DNA from: Podocnemis expansa
Lineage: Eukaryota; Chordata; Testudines; Podocnemididae
Length of the DNA: 64,000 nucleotides
Reading direction: 5' to 3'
NCBI GenBank assembly: GCA_007922195.1
Contig: ML681997.1
Location: 11,730,142 to 11,794,141 of the forward strand
The position numbers were made by a program, and so were the translations under genes. The notes under the pieces are model-generated. The model worked only from the letters and a program-made list of their open reading frames with translations. It was not told where the DNA came from and did not search any database. Numbering within the stretch: position 1 is the stretch's first letter; each line of letters begins with the position of its first letter. Positions 36,716 to 47,810 of the stretch are shown here, piece after piece.

Positions 36716-37825
36716 AGGTCGGAGGGTGAGATTTGGATGTAACTCAAATTGTAGTATGCATGGCAATCCTGGCTGAAGCCATGGAGAAGGAATATTGGTG
36801 CAGGGTCATGGGGCATGGTCAGTATGATTTACTCTGTGTTCTCTCTGACCCAGCAGCCCTTTGGTTTCACTTATGGCTCTTGGCTCTAGCAGGAGTAAAT
36901 CCACACAAGCATTCTCTGTATAGGGCTGCAGTAAGCAAAAATAGCATGCCACATTCATGCTGCTTTGCAGCTTTTGAATTTGTGTCCTGGGGAGTTGGAA
37001 TTAGGCCTCCTACATGCTGCGTAGCACGGGTGTTGGAATCCACATGGGAATATATCTTTGATAGGAATTTGATAAACCAGTTTTAGGGAATATATGGACT
37101 AGATGAACCTTTTTCCCTGATGCAGTGCCCCAGGAGGTGGGTACAGCTTGCTTTGTGAGGCATATGGGTCACTTACGGTTCAAGTGAGTGGCTTTTACTT
37201 TTGTTCATTGAGAGACCGTGGGCTTATGATACTTTATCTTTAAACAGATGCCTAAATCTTCCTTTTAAAGTTTCAGATAAGATTCTCAGGTATTCTGAAG
37301 CTTAGAAGTAACAATGAAAATTTATTTGTGATTTTGCCACTTTGATATTGGGGCAAACTTTATACTAGGCTAATAGATTCTTCATATAATGTGCTTTGGT
37401 TGACTTCAAAGCAAAGGGTCAGAAACAGCTACAGAACTAATTCCTAAATTACGTCTACCATGTATGTTTGAATTTGATTCAGTGGCATGAAAATGGTTTG
37501 TTTGGAGAGACGTACGCTTGCATGAAATGCCCAAAAGAGTTCATATTATATATTTTTAAATAAGTACTTCCTACAGCTCTTCATTTACTTTAATAATGCA
37601 ATAAACAACTGAAGAATGGAAGGTACAAATTTGTATTGTCAATCTAAGAGCTAAATACTGCATTGCCAAGTATTAATGTTCCCACAGTATTCCATAGATG
37701 CATATAGTAAGCAACTGGAGTGATCCTGCAATGCTGATAGAGAAAAATACAATTGTTTGAGGATTAAAACACCAGGAAAGGAAGGCTTTTATGTGGTCCA
37801 AAACAAATGGTTGTCTAGTCTAAAC

Positions 37826-37966
37826 TAGTGGCCCCCAAACTATGGGGTGTGCCCCCCTATTGGTTGCAAAGGAATGTGCAGCAGCAGGGGTAGAGAACAC
37901 CTGGCATTTATCGGGAGTAGTTCGCTACCACAGGGGGCTTTCACTCAAAAAGTCTGGGAACCACTG
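37826..37966. mobile_element. hAT-type MITE
   Basis: The ends are TAGTGGCCCCCAAACTATGG and AGTCTGGGAACCACTG, an imperfect inverted pair typical of hAT MITEs. The flanking 8-mers agree poorly, so either the boundaries are off by a few bases or the duplication has decayed. Confidence 0.6.
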
Positions 37967-38679
37967 TGCTAGATGATTCTGCTTAGCGTGGAGGGCCATC
38001 TCATATTCGTCATTTTGCGTTAGCTGACATTTCTTCTAATGTTAAATCAAATTGGCAAAATACTAATGGACTTCGAAGTTGTAACTTCAGGCCTGGCTTA
38101 AACTTCTGTTTGTGTGCAGTACAAACCTTTTGGTTTGGAGAGGGGTGTGTACAGCACAAAATGTTAAAAATTGCCTCCGTATATGTAGCGTCCCTATTAA
38201 ACATTAAAAGTGCCCCCACATATGTAGCCTCTTTCTTTAAGTTCCCAAGGTCTTTAAGGAATATCAGTTTCTCTTTTCACTGTGAATTTTTAGTTTAGTG
38301 TTCCTAGGGTATGAGTTCAAAATAAAAAATGCGGAGGATTAACCTGAAAATATCTTTTTATTTATCTTTAAACATAGCTCAGTGTGTAGAAGGATTTAAA
38401 CTACACTGGGGAATTTATGATCTGCACTGGTTTCTACAGCACCTGTTTCAAGTAACTGAATTAGCTATAGTGAACAATTCTTTGAGGTCCAAAAGGAGAA
38501 GCAAGGATTTAGTTAAGATGATTAGCATTTGTTTCATGTATTACACTTACATAGTATGGTTGCATAAGTATCTGTTGCATGTCATAACTATTATGGAAAA
38601 CTTCTTGACACAGAGTAATCTGCAGACAAAAATGATTTTTCAGAGGCAACTATTTGTATTATGTTTTGCAAATCTTACC

Positions 38680-39130
38680 GGCTATGTCTACACTTAAAAT
38701 TTAGTTCAAATTAATGACTGGCTGCGCTGGCTTTCATTAGTTCAAACCAAGGAATTTCTTAGTTCGAAGTAATGAATGCTTACTTTGAAGTTATTAAATC
38801 TCACTTAACTTCTAAGTAATGGTTAATTCAAACTTAACTGTTAGTTCAAATTAACGTGGTTTGAGCTTCTTTGTCTCAAGGTGCCTTCCTTTTTCTGTGT
38901 ATTGGGTAAGGACATGGCACTTCTCAGGGACCATGTTGTCACACATCCCATGGTGCCTCACTCTTAAATTGAACTAGGAAGTCCTGCCTGTGGACATGCT
39001 AATTCAATTTGGGTTTCTAGTGGGGACATGTTAATTTGAATTAACTTAGTTTGAATTAACCATTATTAGTTCAAAGTAATTAATTTAAACTAAGTTAATT
39101 CAAACTAACTTCTTAAGTGTAGATATAGCC
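38680..39130. mobile_element. Palindromic MITE built of TTAGTTCAAATTAA-like units
   Basis: The left end is GGCTATGTCTACACTTAA. The right end on the opposite strand is GGCTATATCTACACTTAA, matching at 17 of 18 bases. The interior repeats variants of TAGTTCAAATTAA and its complement, with a less repetitive centre near 38870-38990. It has no transposase. Same family as 27559-27844. Confidence 0.85.
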
Positions 39131-39561
39131 ACTGTGTCCAGTTAGTCAACTGAACCTTTTCTTACTTTCCTTTCTCCAATCCTCGTAATATGATCACTTG
39201 TGCTCTATGTATTCTAAAGTTAAATGGATGTATCCCTCACATAACAGCTCCAAGGGTATGGAAGTCTCTGGTCTGGCAAATGTTTGTGTGCATGGTTGAC
39301 TTTTAAGCCTCTGAGTCGTGTTAATTTCAGTGGGACCTCCCCCGGATTTGAAGTCAAGGATGTACGTGGGCTTTTTTCCAGAGTTAAGGCATAAAATTTT
39401 ATCATCATACCAGAATTGTTAGCACTCTTTTTAATAACACTGTTAATGATGACCTGCAATGAGAAAAATTGGGCCTTTGACTTATTTCTTTATCGTAAAG
39501 ATTGCAAGATTCAAATTTTGTTTTATGTGCTTGCTTTCTTTACAGTTTGTATCATATATAG

Positions 39562-39754
39562 CAGTGTTTCCCAATCAGTGTGCCATGGCAGACAGGTGTG
39601 CCCTCAGGTCTGAGCCAGTGTGCCACAAAATTTGCTCTGGATTGGTTCACTGGCTCATAAATATTTATGTGTTCATTTGGAAACTATATGGTGGTGTGCC
39701 TCAAAATAAGGTAAGCAAGGTGTGCCACGGCAGAGAAAATGTTGGGAACCACTG
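39562..39754. mobile_element. hAT-type MITE with perfect 8-bp target duplication
   Basis: The ends are CAGTGTTTCCCAATC and GTTGGGAACCACTG. ATATATAG flanks the element directly on both sides (39554-39561 and 39755-39762), 8 of 8. The interior contains CAGTGTGCCATGGCAGACAG and GGTGTGCCACGGCAGAG near the two ends. Confidence 0.9.
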
Positions 39755-39925
39755 ATATATAGGTTGGAAGATGTTTTTAATAACTGGAGAAATTAGTTCA
39801 GTGATATCAAAAGAGCTAAAGAAAGGGTAAACATGTAGGAAGGAAAACAATTTTTAGTTGTTATTTGCTTCTTAATTCTTATTTAACTTTAGTGACTAAT
39901 ATTTTATATAGAGAAAGCTTCCATA

Positions 39926-41990
39926 TATCATAGAATCCTAGGGTTGGAAGGGACCTCATGAGGTCATCTAGTCCAAACCCCTTCCAAAAAAAGCAGGACC
40001 ACTCCCACTAAATTATTCCAGCTAGAGTTTTATCCAGCCGGGCCTTAAACATCTCTGAAGATGGAGATTCCACCACCTCCCCAGGTAGCCCATTCCAATG
40101 CTTTACTACCCTCCTAGTAAGAAAGTTTTTCCTAATATCCAGCCTCGACCTCCCCAGCTGCAACTTGAAACCATTGCTCCTTGTTCTGTCCACTGTTACT
40201 ACTGAGAACAGCTGAGTTCCATCCTCCTTGGAACATCCCTTCAGGTAGTTGAAGGTTGCTATCAAATCCCCCCTCAGTCTTCTCTTCTGCAGGCTAAATA
40301 AGCCTAGTTCCTTCAGTCTTTCTTCATAAGTCTTGTGCTCCAGCCCCTTGATCATTTTTGTTGCCTTCAGCTGGACTCTTTCTAATTTGTCCACATCCTT
40401 TTTGTAGTGGGGAGCCGAAAACTGGACACAGTATTCTAGATGTGGCCTCACCAGTGCAGAATAGAGGGGAATGATCACATCCCTCGATCTGCTGGCAGTG
40501 CTTCTTCTGATGCAGCCCAGTATGCCATTGGCCTTTCTGGCAGCAAGAGCACACTGCTGACTCATATCCAGCTTCCCATCCACCAGGACCCCAAGGTCCC
40601 TTTCTACGGTGCTGCTACTTAGCTGATCGCTCCCCAGCCTGCAGCAGTGCATGGGGTTTTTCTGTCCCGAGTGCAGAACTTTGCACTTGTCCTTGTTGAA
40701 CCTCGTGAGATATCTATTGGCCCACTGCTCCAATTTGTCAAGGTTTTCCTGAATCTTCTCCCTGCCCTCCAGCGTGTCTACTGTTCCCCCCCACCCCGCT
40801 TCGTGTCATCTGCAAACTTACTGAGTGTGCAATAAATCCCATCATCTAGATCATTAATGAAAATATTGAACAGCACTGGCCCCAGGACCGATCCCTGGGA
40901 TATACCACTCGTTACTGATTGCCAGCTAGACACAGAGCCGTTGATTCCTACACGCTGAAGTCGTTGATGTAGCCAGTTCTCTGTCCACCTTACAGTCCAC
41001 ACATCCAGCCTATGCTTCCTTATCTTGCTGATGAGAATGCTGTGGGAAACCATATCAAAACCCTTGCTAAAGTCAAGGTATATCACATCAACAGCTCTTC
41101 CCGCATCCACAAATCCAGTCATCTCATTATAGAAGGCAATGAGGTTGGTCAGGCATGATTTGCCTTTGGTGAATCCATGCTGACTGTTCCTGATCACTCT
41201 CTTCTCCTCCAAGTGTTTCAGGATGGATTCTTTCAGAATCTGCTCCATGATTTTTCCAGGGATTGAGGTGAGGCTGACATGTCTGTAATTCCTTGGATCC
41301 TCCTTTTTGCCTTTCTTGAAGATAGGCACTATATTTGCTTTTTTCCAGTCCTCCGGCACCTCTCCTGTGTGCCACGAGTTTTCAAAGATAATGGCCAGAG
41401 GTACTGCTATCTCATCGGCCAACTCCCTCAGCACCCTTGGATGCAGGTCGTCTGGCCCCATGGACTTGTGGACATCAAGCTTCTTTAGGTAGTCCCTAAT
41501 CTGAGCTTCTGTCACTGAGGGCCTCTGTTCTTCTTTCCAATCTGCCATGCCCAGTGTAGTGAGCTGGGAGCTGGCCCTTGCTGTGAAAACTGAAGTAAAA
41601 AAAGCATTGAGCACTTCAGCCTTTTCCTCATCCTTCATCATGAGGATGCCTGTGCTATTCAGTAAGGGACCTACACCAGCCCTGATCCTCTTGTTATTTG
41701 ACATACTTGTTGAACCCCCTCCTGTTATCCTTCACATCCCTTGTTAACTGCAACTTCAGGTGTCCTTTGGCCTTTCTGATTTTATCCCTGCAGTCCGGAG
41801 CAATATCTTTATATGCCTCCTTAGTCATCTGTCCAAGCTTCCACTTCCTGTAAGCGTCCTTTTTATGCTTTAGCTCAGTGCAGAGTTCTCTATTAAGCCA
41901 CACTGGGTGCCTTCCACATTTGCTGTTCTTCCTGCTCATCAGAATGGTATCTTCCTGTGCCCTTAGCAAGGTTGCCTGCTGCTACTGAAA
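39926..41990 (-). mobile_element. CR1 LINE, 5'-truncated
   Basis: On the minus strand the element ends with the CR1 3' signature (GGTTGGAAGGGACCTCATGAGG complemented, then ATTCTATGAT). It carries about 2.06 kb covering the reverse transcriptase half of ORF2. The 5' part with ORF1 and the endonuclease is missing, the usual outcome of incomplete reverse transcription. The 5' breakpoint is estimated from where CR1-like coding sequence stops. No clear target duplication was seen, as is common for CR1. Confidence 0.9.
40008..41985 (-). pseudogene. CR1 ORF2 (reverse transcriptase), truncated and frameshifted
   Basis: Three minus-strand reading frames in series cover the CR1 RT: 41969-41694, 41704-40778 and 40733-40008. 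Visible motifs are PAWLN-like HPVWLNREL in the linker, [56 protein letters not shown], the RT A-box [29 protein letters not shown] and the catalytic FADD box. These are followed by the CR1 C-terminal region with LGVLVDGKLDMSQQC and RPHLEYCVQF. Frame is lost near 41700 and near 40780, the latter in a C-rich run. The A-box keeps its Asp and the FADD both Asp residues. Intact stretches of 308 and 241 codons suggest a moderately young copy. It cannot make a complete protein. Confidence 0.9.
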
Positions 41991-42279
41991 GGACTCACTT
42001 GTTACTATACAGTGTGATACAACGCAGTGGCTCAGTGGCAAACACAACACAATAATCATAAATGCTGAGCAAGCACCACAAAATTAATAGGCACACTGAC
42101 AGTTTTATGTTCATAGATGTACACCAAGCACCACAAGTTCCTAGTGGGGCTCAGAACAACAGGGCCAGGTAGTGTACGGTCTACCACTATATATTAATAT
42201 GGTTCACTGTTAGTGCTTTATCAAGGCTTCCCTGAGCCATGTAGCTCCATACTGAGCTCTTCAATAGCCCTTGTGTCTA

Positions 42280-43830
42280 GCTGCTTAAACAAAAGCATCT
42301 CTTCCATCTGGCAGTAGCATTTCCCTTTCTGTCTTGCTGATATTATTCAGGACACAGCAGGCAGTGATAACCATTGCAATATTTTTCTCATGAATTCTAG
42401 TCTTGAGAGTATTCAACACCATTGTCTCTTCAGTCTACCAAAAGCATATTCAACTCTTCTGCGCTAGTTGCTGAATTTTCCTTGTTGCCGTTGAGGTGAC
42501 TGAGGTATGGCTTCATGAGCTAGGAGAGCAAAAAGGTAGACTGGGTCTCCCAGGATCACTGTTGGCATTTCAGACAAGGAGTCCTGTGACACTTTTAAAG
42601 ACTAACAAATTTATTTATGTGATAAATTTGTTAGTCTTTAAAAATGCCACAGGACTCTTTTGCTGAACTAGAGTAACATGGCTACCCCTTTGGAACTTGT
42701 TGGCATTTCAACATTGCCAGTAGTAATCCACTGGTGAGGGGAAAAAGGTCCCTGCTATCAGCCTTCTGAACAGTCCTGTGTTCTTAAAGACACAGAGCAT
42801 TAAGCACCTTTCCTGGCCAGCCAACCTTAATGTTGTTGAAGCAACCCTGGTGATCCAGCAACAGTTGCATAAACATAGTGAAGTGGCCCTTTCTGCTGAT
42901 GTACTCTGAAGCAAGGTAAGATGGTGCCAAAAAAGGGTATGTGTGCCATCTATCACTCCACCATAACTGGGGAATCTCATTCTTGAAGATCCACCTGCTA
43001 CACTCTGCACATTGTCAGGAGCCTCAGTCTTGCTTAAAAGAGAGCAATTAGTGGCCTGCAAATTTGGATAGCAACAACCCCTACAGTGGGTTTTTCAGCT
43101 CTAAAATGATTTCCCACTAACTGGTAGCAATCTGGTGTGGCACGTTTCCACACTTCATTGTGACTTGCTTCTCCCGTCTGTGAAACTTTTATTCTGCTGT
43201 CCTTGTGCTCAGCAAACATGTCACACTGCTCCATGAATATGGCCTTGCACATCCAGAAATTCTGCAGCCACAGCTTGGCATCCCAAACCTGTATTACAGC
43301 GTGATCCCATAAGTTGGCACTTGTTTTTAGAGCACAGAAGTGTTGCTCTTCCCATGTTCAGTTGCTCTATGAATAGCCTTTGATAGGTCTCACAATGTCC
43401 CACAACAAATTGTCTTCCAGGAAGTCATGTTCTCCACTGACTCTGTGGCTTTGCAAATACCAGAGGATCATGTTTCCTGAGCTTGCAGCAATCATCAGCA
43501 TAGTGTGGAAATGTGCAGGTGTCATGAGTCTCTCTGAGCTGGTGGATAATGAGGAGGGCCACACAAGTTCATGGGATTTTTGAAAAGACAAAAATTTTTG
43601 GATATGGATGACATTATTGAATGGAGGAAAGTTGGCTGCTGAAAAGTTAACCCCTTGATTCCAGTCACCTATGTAAGTAATTTCATCCTCAGCATACATT
43701 GCCAAAACTTTCCAAAAGAGTATGTGGAGTGGTGGTGAGTTGCACAGTAGGATACCTGTCTGTGGTGCACCACACTGTGCGTTGATACATAAAGTCACGC
43801 TGACACAAAGCCAAATATGAACCCACACAA
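42280..43830 (-). pseudogene. PIF/Harbinger transposase (DDE_Tnp_4/HARBI1-like), disrupted
   Basis: Fragments in several minus-strand frames line up in order with Harbinger transposase. They are EDNLLWDIVRPIKGYS (43400 region), ATPDCYQLVGNHFRAEKPTV followed by IQICRPL (43150-43040), FPSYGGVIDGTHT with the first catalytic Asp (codon 42948-42950), and FKNTGLFRRLIAGTFFP (about 42790). After an inserted repeat at 42573-42697 come MPTVILGDPVY with the second catalytic Asp region and RVEYAFGRLK (42440-42490), then TACCVLNNIS (about 42365). Stops and frameshifts separate these pieces. The family cuts and pastes with 3-bp targets and needs a second Myb-like protein, which was not identified here. The usual length is 350-400 residues and all conserved blocks are represented. 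Confidence 0.82.
42573..42697 (-). repeat. Fold-back retroposon-like repeat, copy 3, with 13-bp TSD
   Basis: TGTTGGCATTTCA flanks the insert on both sides (42560-42572 and 42698-42710), so the host Harbinger sequence resumes exactly after it. The insert holds two inverted arms: CAAGGAGTCCTGTGACAC...GACTAACAAATTTATTTA, and its complement AAATTTGTTAGTCTTT...CCACAGGACTC. It ends with the family 3' end CATGGCTACCCCTTTGGAAC. A 13-bp duplication points to LINE-type target-primed insertion rather than cut-and-paste transposition. Confidence 0.82.
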
Positions 43831-43867
43831 GTGATGTACTATTTTATGTGTATGTAATTTGTATTGG

Positions 43868-44021
43868 TCGTTGTAGACATGGCCCACGCCTAATAGGAAT
43901 TGGTTTAGGATGGTTTAATTAAATTGTTCATGTGAGGATACTCTTATTATGATTTAAGACTGGTTTATTTCGGTATAGCCTAAACCAGTTCCTATTAGGT
44001 TTGGGCAACATCTACAAATGT
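43868..44021. mobile_element. MITE with long terminal inverted repeats
   Basis: The left arm is TTGTAGACATGGCCCACGCC then TAATAGGAATTGGTTTAGG. The right arm on the opposite strand is TTGTAGATGTTGCCCAAACC then TAATAGGAACTGGTTTAGG. The arms are nearly 40 bases with few mismatches around a short AT-rich centre. It resembles a Harbinger-type MITE and sits next to a Harbinger transposase relic. It has no coding capacity. Confidence 0.82.
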
Positions 44022-44124
44022 AAATTAATTCAGGGCAAACATGTATGGAGATGAGCCAAAACAAAAAAACAACCCACCAACCAATCAATTACATACATAT
44101 TTTGGAACTAATCACACAACATTA

Positions 44125-44245
44125 GAATAGAATCAAATCATAAGGTTGGAAGGGACCTCGTGAGATCATCGAGTCCAACCCTCTGGGGCTTGAACCCAGG
44201 ACCTTCTGCATATTAAGTAGAGGTGCTAGCCACTACACTATTTTC
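44125..44245 (-). repeat. tRNA-derived SINE with CR1-like tail
   Basis: On the minus strand, box A TAGTGTAGTGG (44230-44240) is followed 44 bases later by box B GGTTCAAGCC (44187-44196). Downstream comes GGTTGGACTCGATGATCTCAC then GAGGTCCCTTCCAACCTTATG, which is the 3' end of CR1 LINEs. A tRNA head fused to a CR1-type tail is the structure of tortoise pol III/SINE-type elements mobilised by CR1. The tail ends in a degenerate ATTCTATT repeat. Confidence 0.85.
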
Positions 44246-44249
44246 AGCA

Positions 44250-44959
44250 TTCTGAGACTGTCTTCTACATCTGGAAGATGCCAAAAGATAAAAAAAAGTC
44301 AATTACATCTATCCAATTCTATTCAAAGCAGAAGTATGTAAAAACCATTCTTGTTTATGAAAATGTTAATTTTTCTTTCATGCATTTCCACATATAAAAA
44401 GAAAAATTGTTCAGAATAAAGCTATAAGGTAGTGTAATTAAACTTTTACACTAATTTTTTTGTTCTCACAAAATATGATGCATCTCTCAGAAGACACATT
44501 TCAACAGCATTGATACCCTAGGTAGACTTTAGTGACCCAGTGACACATTCTTCGTTTGGATAATTACAGGCACTTTTGTGTGTAGCAATTCAACTATCAT
44601 GCTTAAGTAAAACATGTCATGCATCATGATGTACTGCATTTCTTTTGTGATTTGTACTATTTTACTCCATTACGAGATATGCTCACATCCTTTTTGGGAC
44701 ATCTTTGCTCTGTGAGTTGCCATGAGCACCTTAAGAGTTTGAAATGAAGAGTGCAGTCTGAGTTTTGAATCATCAGTATGTCAATAAATGCGGGATCCAG
44801 CATCCTCTTTTGTCTTCATTTGGAAGCTCTCACAATTAGAGTTTCTCGTTCTCTCTGAGTTAGTGACTTGGGGCTTCTCTTCATTGATGGCAGCAAATTC
44901 ATTGCCATCAGATCAATCTTCCCAATCAACTGAGAAGGTCTGTGAAGTTGATTTCTGAA
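44250..44959 (+). other. Intron stretch, nothing recognised
   Basis: This is AT-rich sequence between the SINE and the next MITE. No feature was recognised. Confidence 0.5.
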
Positions 44960-45160
44960 GACCACCCCCCCTTAAATGGTATAGTGCTGAGTCAACAAGA
45001 GGGCATTTCCTGTCAGCTCAGCACCCTGAAGATACCAGGGTAAGTAGGCGTAAATCAAAGGGAGATAGGCAAGATACTTGAAATAACTTTGTGTATCTCC
45101 CTTTGACTTGTCACTGAAATCTTCTCTCCCCACTTCCTGCAGTGTAGACCAGGGGTTTGA
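44960..45160. mobile_element. MITE with CTGGTCTACACT end
   Basis: On the minus strand it starts CCCTGGTCTACACTGCAGG and continues with two inverted copies of CAAAGGGAGATA-type sequence (45055-45070 and 45095-45110). It then has CACCCTGAAGATACCAGGGT on the plus strand and ends near CCACCCCCCC. The start and the words fit a reptile MITE family; the left terminal repeat is unclear. Confidence 0.5.
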
Positions 45161-46850
45161 CATGGCAAAGTAGGATTTCAGTATAGCTCTTCTTTAAAAA
45201 ATGGTTTTATGTTGTGACGTATGCTGTTTGGGCCAGCTGCATTATGGGTACAGATATTGGTTTGCACCCATTGTACATCTGTTCTCATGCTGCCTAGTCA
45301 TGATTGTATTAGTGCATTCAGGTGAAATCTGGATTTATGTCCCATACTTCCTTAGAGAAGAGATGGAGTGTCTGGGACATACACACACAAAAGAGCACTG
45401 GCAATCCAGTCAGCAGTGCACCTTTCAATATCTTACTGGACAGAGAAACAGGAGGAAGAAGGGGAGGACCTGACAAACTAGTCACACAAGTGTGATTCAG
45501 CCCTGTTCATCCAACAAAAGTGCTGAAGTGGTTACAACACAGCCATATGCCAAGTGCGAGGCTTTTGGCATCAGCTGAACATGATTCACTGTCAGGGTTG
45601 TTAACGAAAGATTAGCTATGCTGTGGATCTGCACAAACCTTATTTAGAGCCAGCCATGTCTCTAACTGGTTACAAATTTGCTTAGTAGATGTAACTTAGA
45701 CAAAGCGTTTTACCTTTATAATGTATGGTCTAACCATAATAATAATTACTCCATGTTCCCAAACCTAAACAGTAGATTCTGATCTCTGATAATTCTTTAT
45801 AATATTACACAGGGACAGAGTTGTCTTACATTCTCATCCAAAAGTTTTGCCAGAATTATTGCCAGATTTTGTGTTTTCCTCCAGAACCGATTGTGCCCAT
45901 CCCTACAACAAATGTATAGCAGATGGCAAGGGGTAAAACTGGAGCACAGACTTAGGTTGCTGTGGTGGCCAAATGAAATCTCAACAGGGACCATCTCTAC
46001 ATTCCAAGATCAGTTTCTCATATTCAGAACTTGGTCTCCAGAATTGTAGCAAACAATCTTCTCATTAAAGCACATTCTTCTTTTTGATAAATGCAGGAGA
46101 GGCATTTTAGAAAATTACCTATTCACTTATGCTTGCACAGTAATTAGCATGGGTGAGACCAAAGATTCAGCTTGACATTTGACACACTGTTGTTTGATCC
46201 ACTCTTTTTTGTCTTGCACACTTACCTCATAAACTCTGGTACATTTGAGCTTTTCTTCTTTTAAACTCTTCACTCTAAGAGCAGTGGCTGAGTGTTATGA
46301 GTGGACACCTCTTCCTGAATTACATGTTGGGTTTATTTAGTAACTCTGATGGCAGAAAGTTTCACAAGTTCTATCTGCCCTGCCCTCTCGATGTTGATGT
46401 TACTGAACTTGTCCTATGTATTACCATAAATAAAATGTGTAATCTCAGAAATCAATAATAAACATTTGAATTTCCTGTGTGATCTGTGAGGGCTGGTATG
46501 ATATGAATTGAGCGAACGTAGCGCTCAAAACTGGTACCAGATGGACCACACTGTGGGTTCTCTAAAGTCAGAGAACAGACAGGAATTAGCAGGATCAGGT
46601 GGGCCACCTAATGTACCACCTTATTTCTGACCTGGAGGAACCACCTTTAGAAATGAGAGTAATTCATTCTTTAGCTGCTTGTTCCTTTGGCGAAAAATCT
46701 TCTGTGGCTTAGTGACATAGTGGTGCACAATACAGACGACTGAGTAGCTGTGTAACACCAACCTCTAACCTGGGGTGCCCTTTATAATGCTTTGATGCTG
46801 TAGCCTCCATCCTGGACTTCTCATAGACAGCCTCCAACATGTAAGTTACT
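45161..46850 (+). other. Intron stretch, nothing recognised
   Basis: No repeat family, RNA gene or coding region was recognised in this AT-rich stretch. Confidence 0.45.
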
Positions 46851-46859
46851 CTCAGCTAT

Positions 46860-47810
46860 GTCTGTGTATGGACTGCAGCCAGCCAGCCACACCTTGACTC
46901 TTACCAGTCACAATTATACTTCAGAGTGACCTCAGTGTACACCCCTAGTCCCTGAGTTTCACCCAGAAATGTGTGTGCCGTACTGCCCTTTCCTGGACAA
47001 TACAAGTTTATACAAACTGTTATTTCATTAATAGAAATAATACAACAATAACTTGTCACCTTAAATTGCATTTCCCAGAGAGTTCAGTACTAACACGCTG
47101 GGCTAGGTAAACCAAGTTTATTAACTATAAAGACAGAGATCTTAAGTGAGAACAGGTAATGAGACATGAAGGTCAAAGATGATTACAAGATGATAAAGAA
47201 AAGACATCTGGTGTCTAACTCAAATTGTTAAATTCAAAACAGAGTTTTCTCACCACATGCTTTTATCACTCTTACTGACCATTCCTTATTCCACAATCCA
47301 ATGGATGCTTCCTTGGTCAGATCAGGTGCCTTGAATGCAATGGTATGTGGCAGGGGGAGGGGCTGCCTTGGGGTGTTTGCTCTTCCTTTTTATAGTTTCA
47401 GTCCCCCTCTTGAAAAACATTTTCAGCCTGGTGCCAAGAGAGAAAAAGTCCATGAGGAAGGATATTCCCTGATTTTTTTTTTTTTTCCCCCTTCCCTATT
47501 TGAGCTTCCTTTGTTTCTCTTCTGGCTCGATGACTGTACTGTTTAAAAACAAATTAAGCAGAGCACACTTTCCTTTTCTTGAGGCTGACCTGTCTGCCAC
47601 CCTCAGTTTAGAATATGTATTAGTAACACAACAGAGTGGAATCTTACCAGTTTGCATACATGTTGCTCTATGCATTTTATCAGGGGAGTAATGACCAACA
47701 AATTGAGTTTTCAAATGATATATCACAAGGTATGCTTAATGCATAGACTATTACAATAGTGGGTAGGGTGTATGTACGGGGGTAAATGCTGTCACGGACT
47801 TCCCACATGA
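46860..47810. repeat. Probable long interspersed repeat of unknown class
   Basis: The order ACGCTGGGCTAGGTAAACCA, AGTTTATTAACTATAAAGAC, AAGTGAGAACAGGTAATGAG, AGTCCCCCTCTTGAAAA, CATGAGGAAGGATATTCCC and finally TGTCACGGACTTCCCACA is one I associate with a common repeat in turtle genomes. I cannot assign its class. No terminal repeats or coding motifs were seen, and boundaries are estimates. Confidence 0.35.

Larger units (their letters stand above)
42000..43840 (-). mobile_element. PIF/Harbinger DNA transposon remnant
   Basis: This region carries a decayed Harbinger transposase on the minus strand (see the pseudogene entry) with non-coding flanks. The 3' side abuts the CR1 truncation point near 41990. 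The 5' side lies next to the palindromic MITE at 43868-44021, whose ends carry a TGTAGACATGGCC motif that may be the terminal repeat of the same family. Neither terminal inverted repeat of this copy could be fixed. Confidence 0.75.

Noticed and set aside
36733..37086. 117-codon plus-strand open frame
   Set aside because: No domain, no splice context and no similarity I could recognise; it lies beside a MIR relic in intron.
43828..45994. Search for the Myb-like second Harbinger protein
   Set aside because: Minus-strand frames upstream of the transposase, including 45797-45994, show no convincing Myb/SANT helix pattern.
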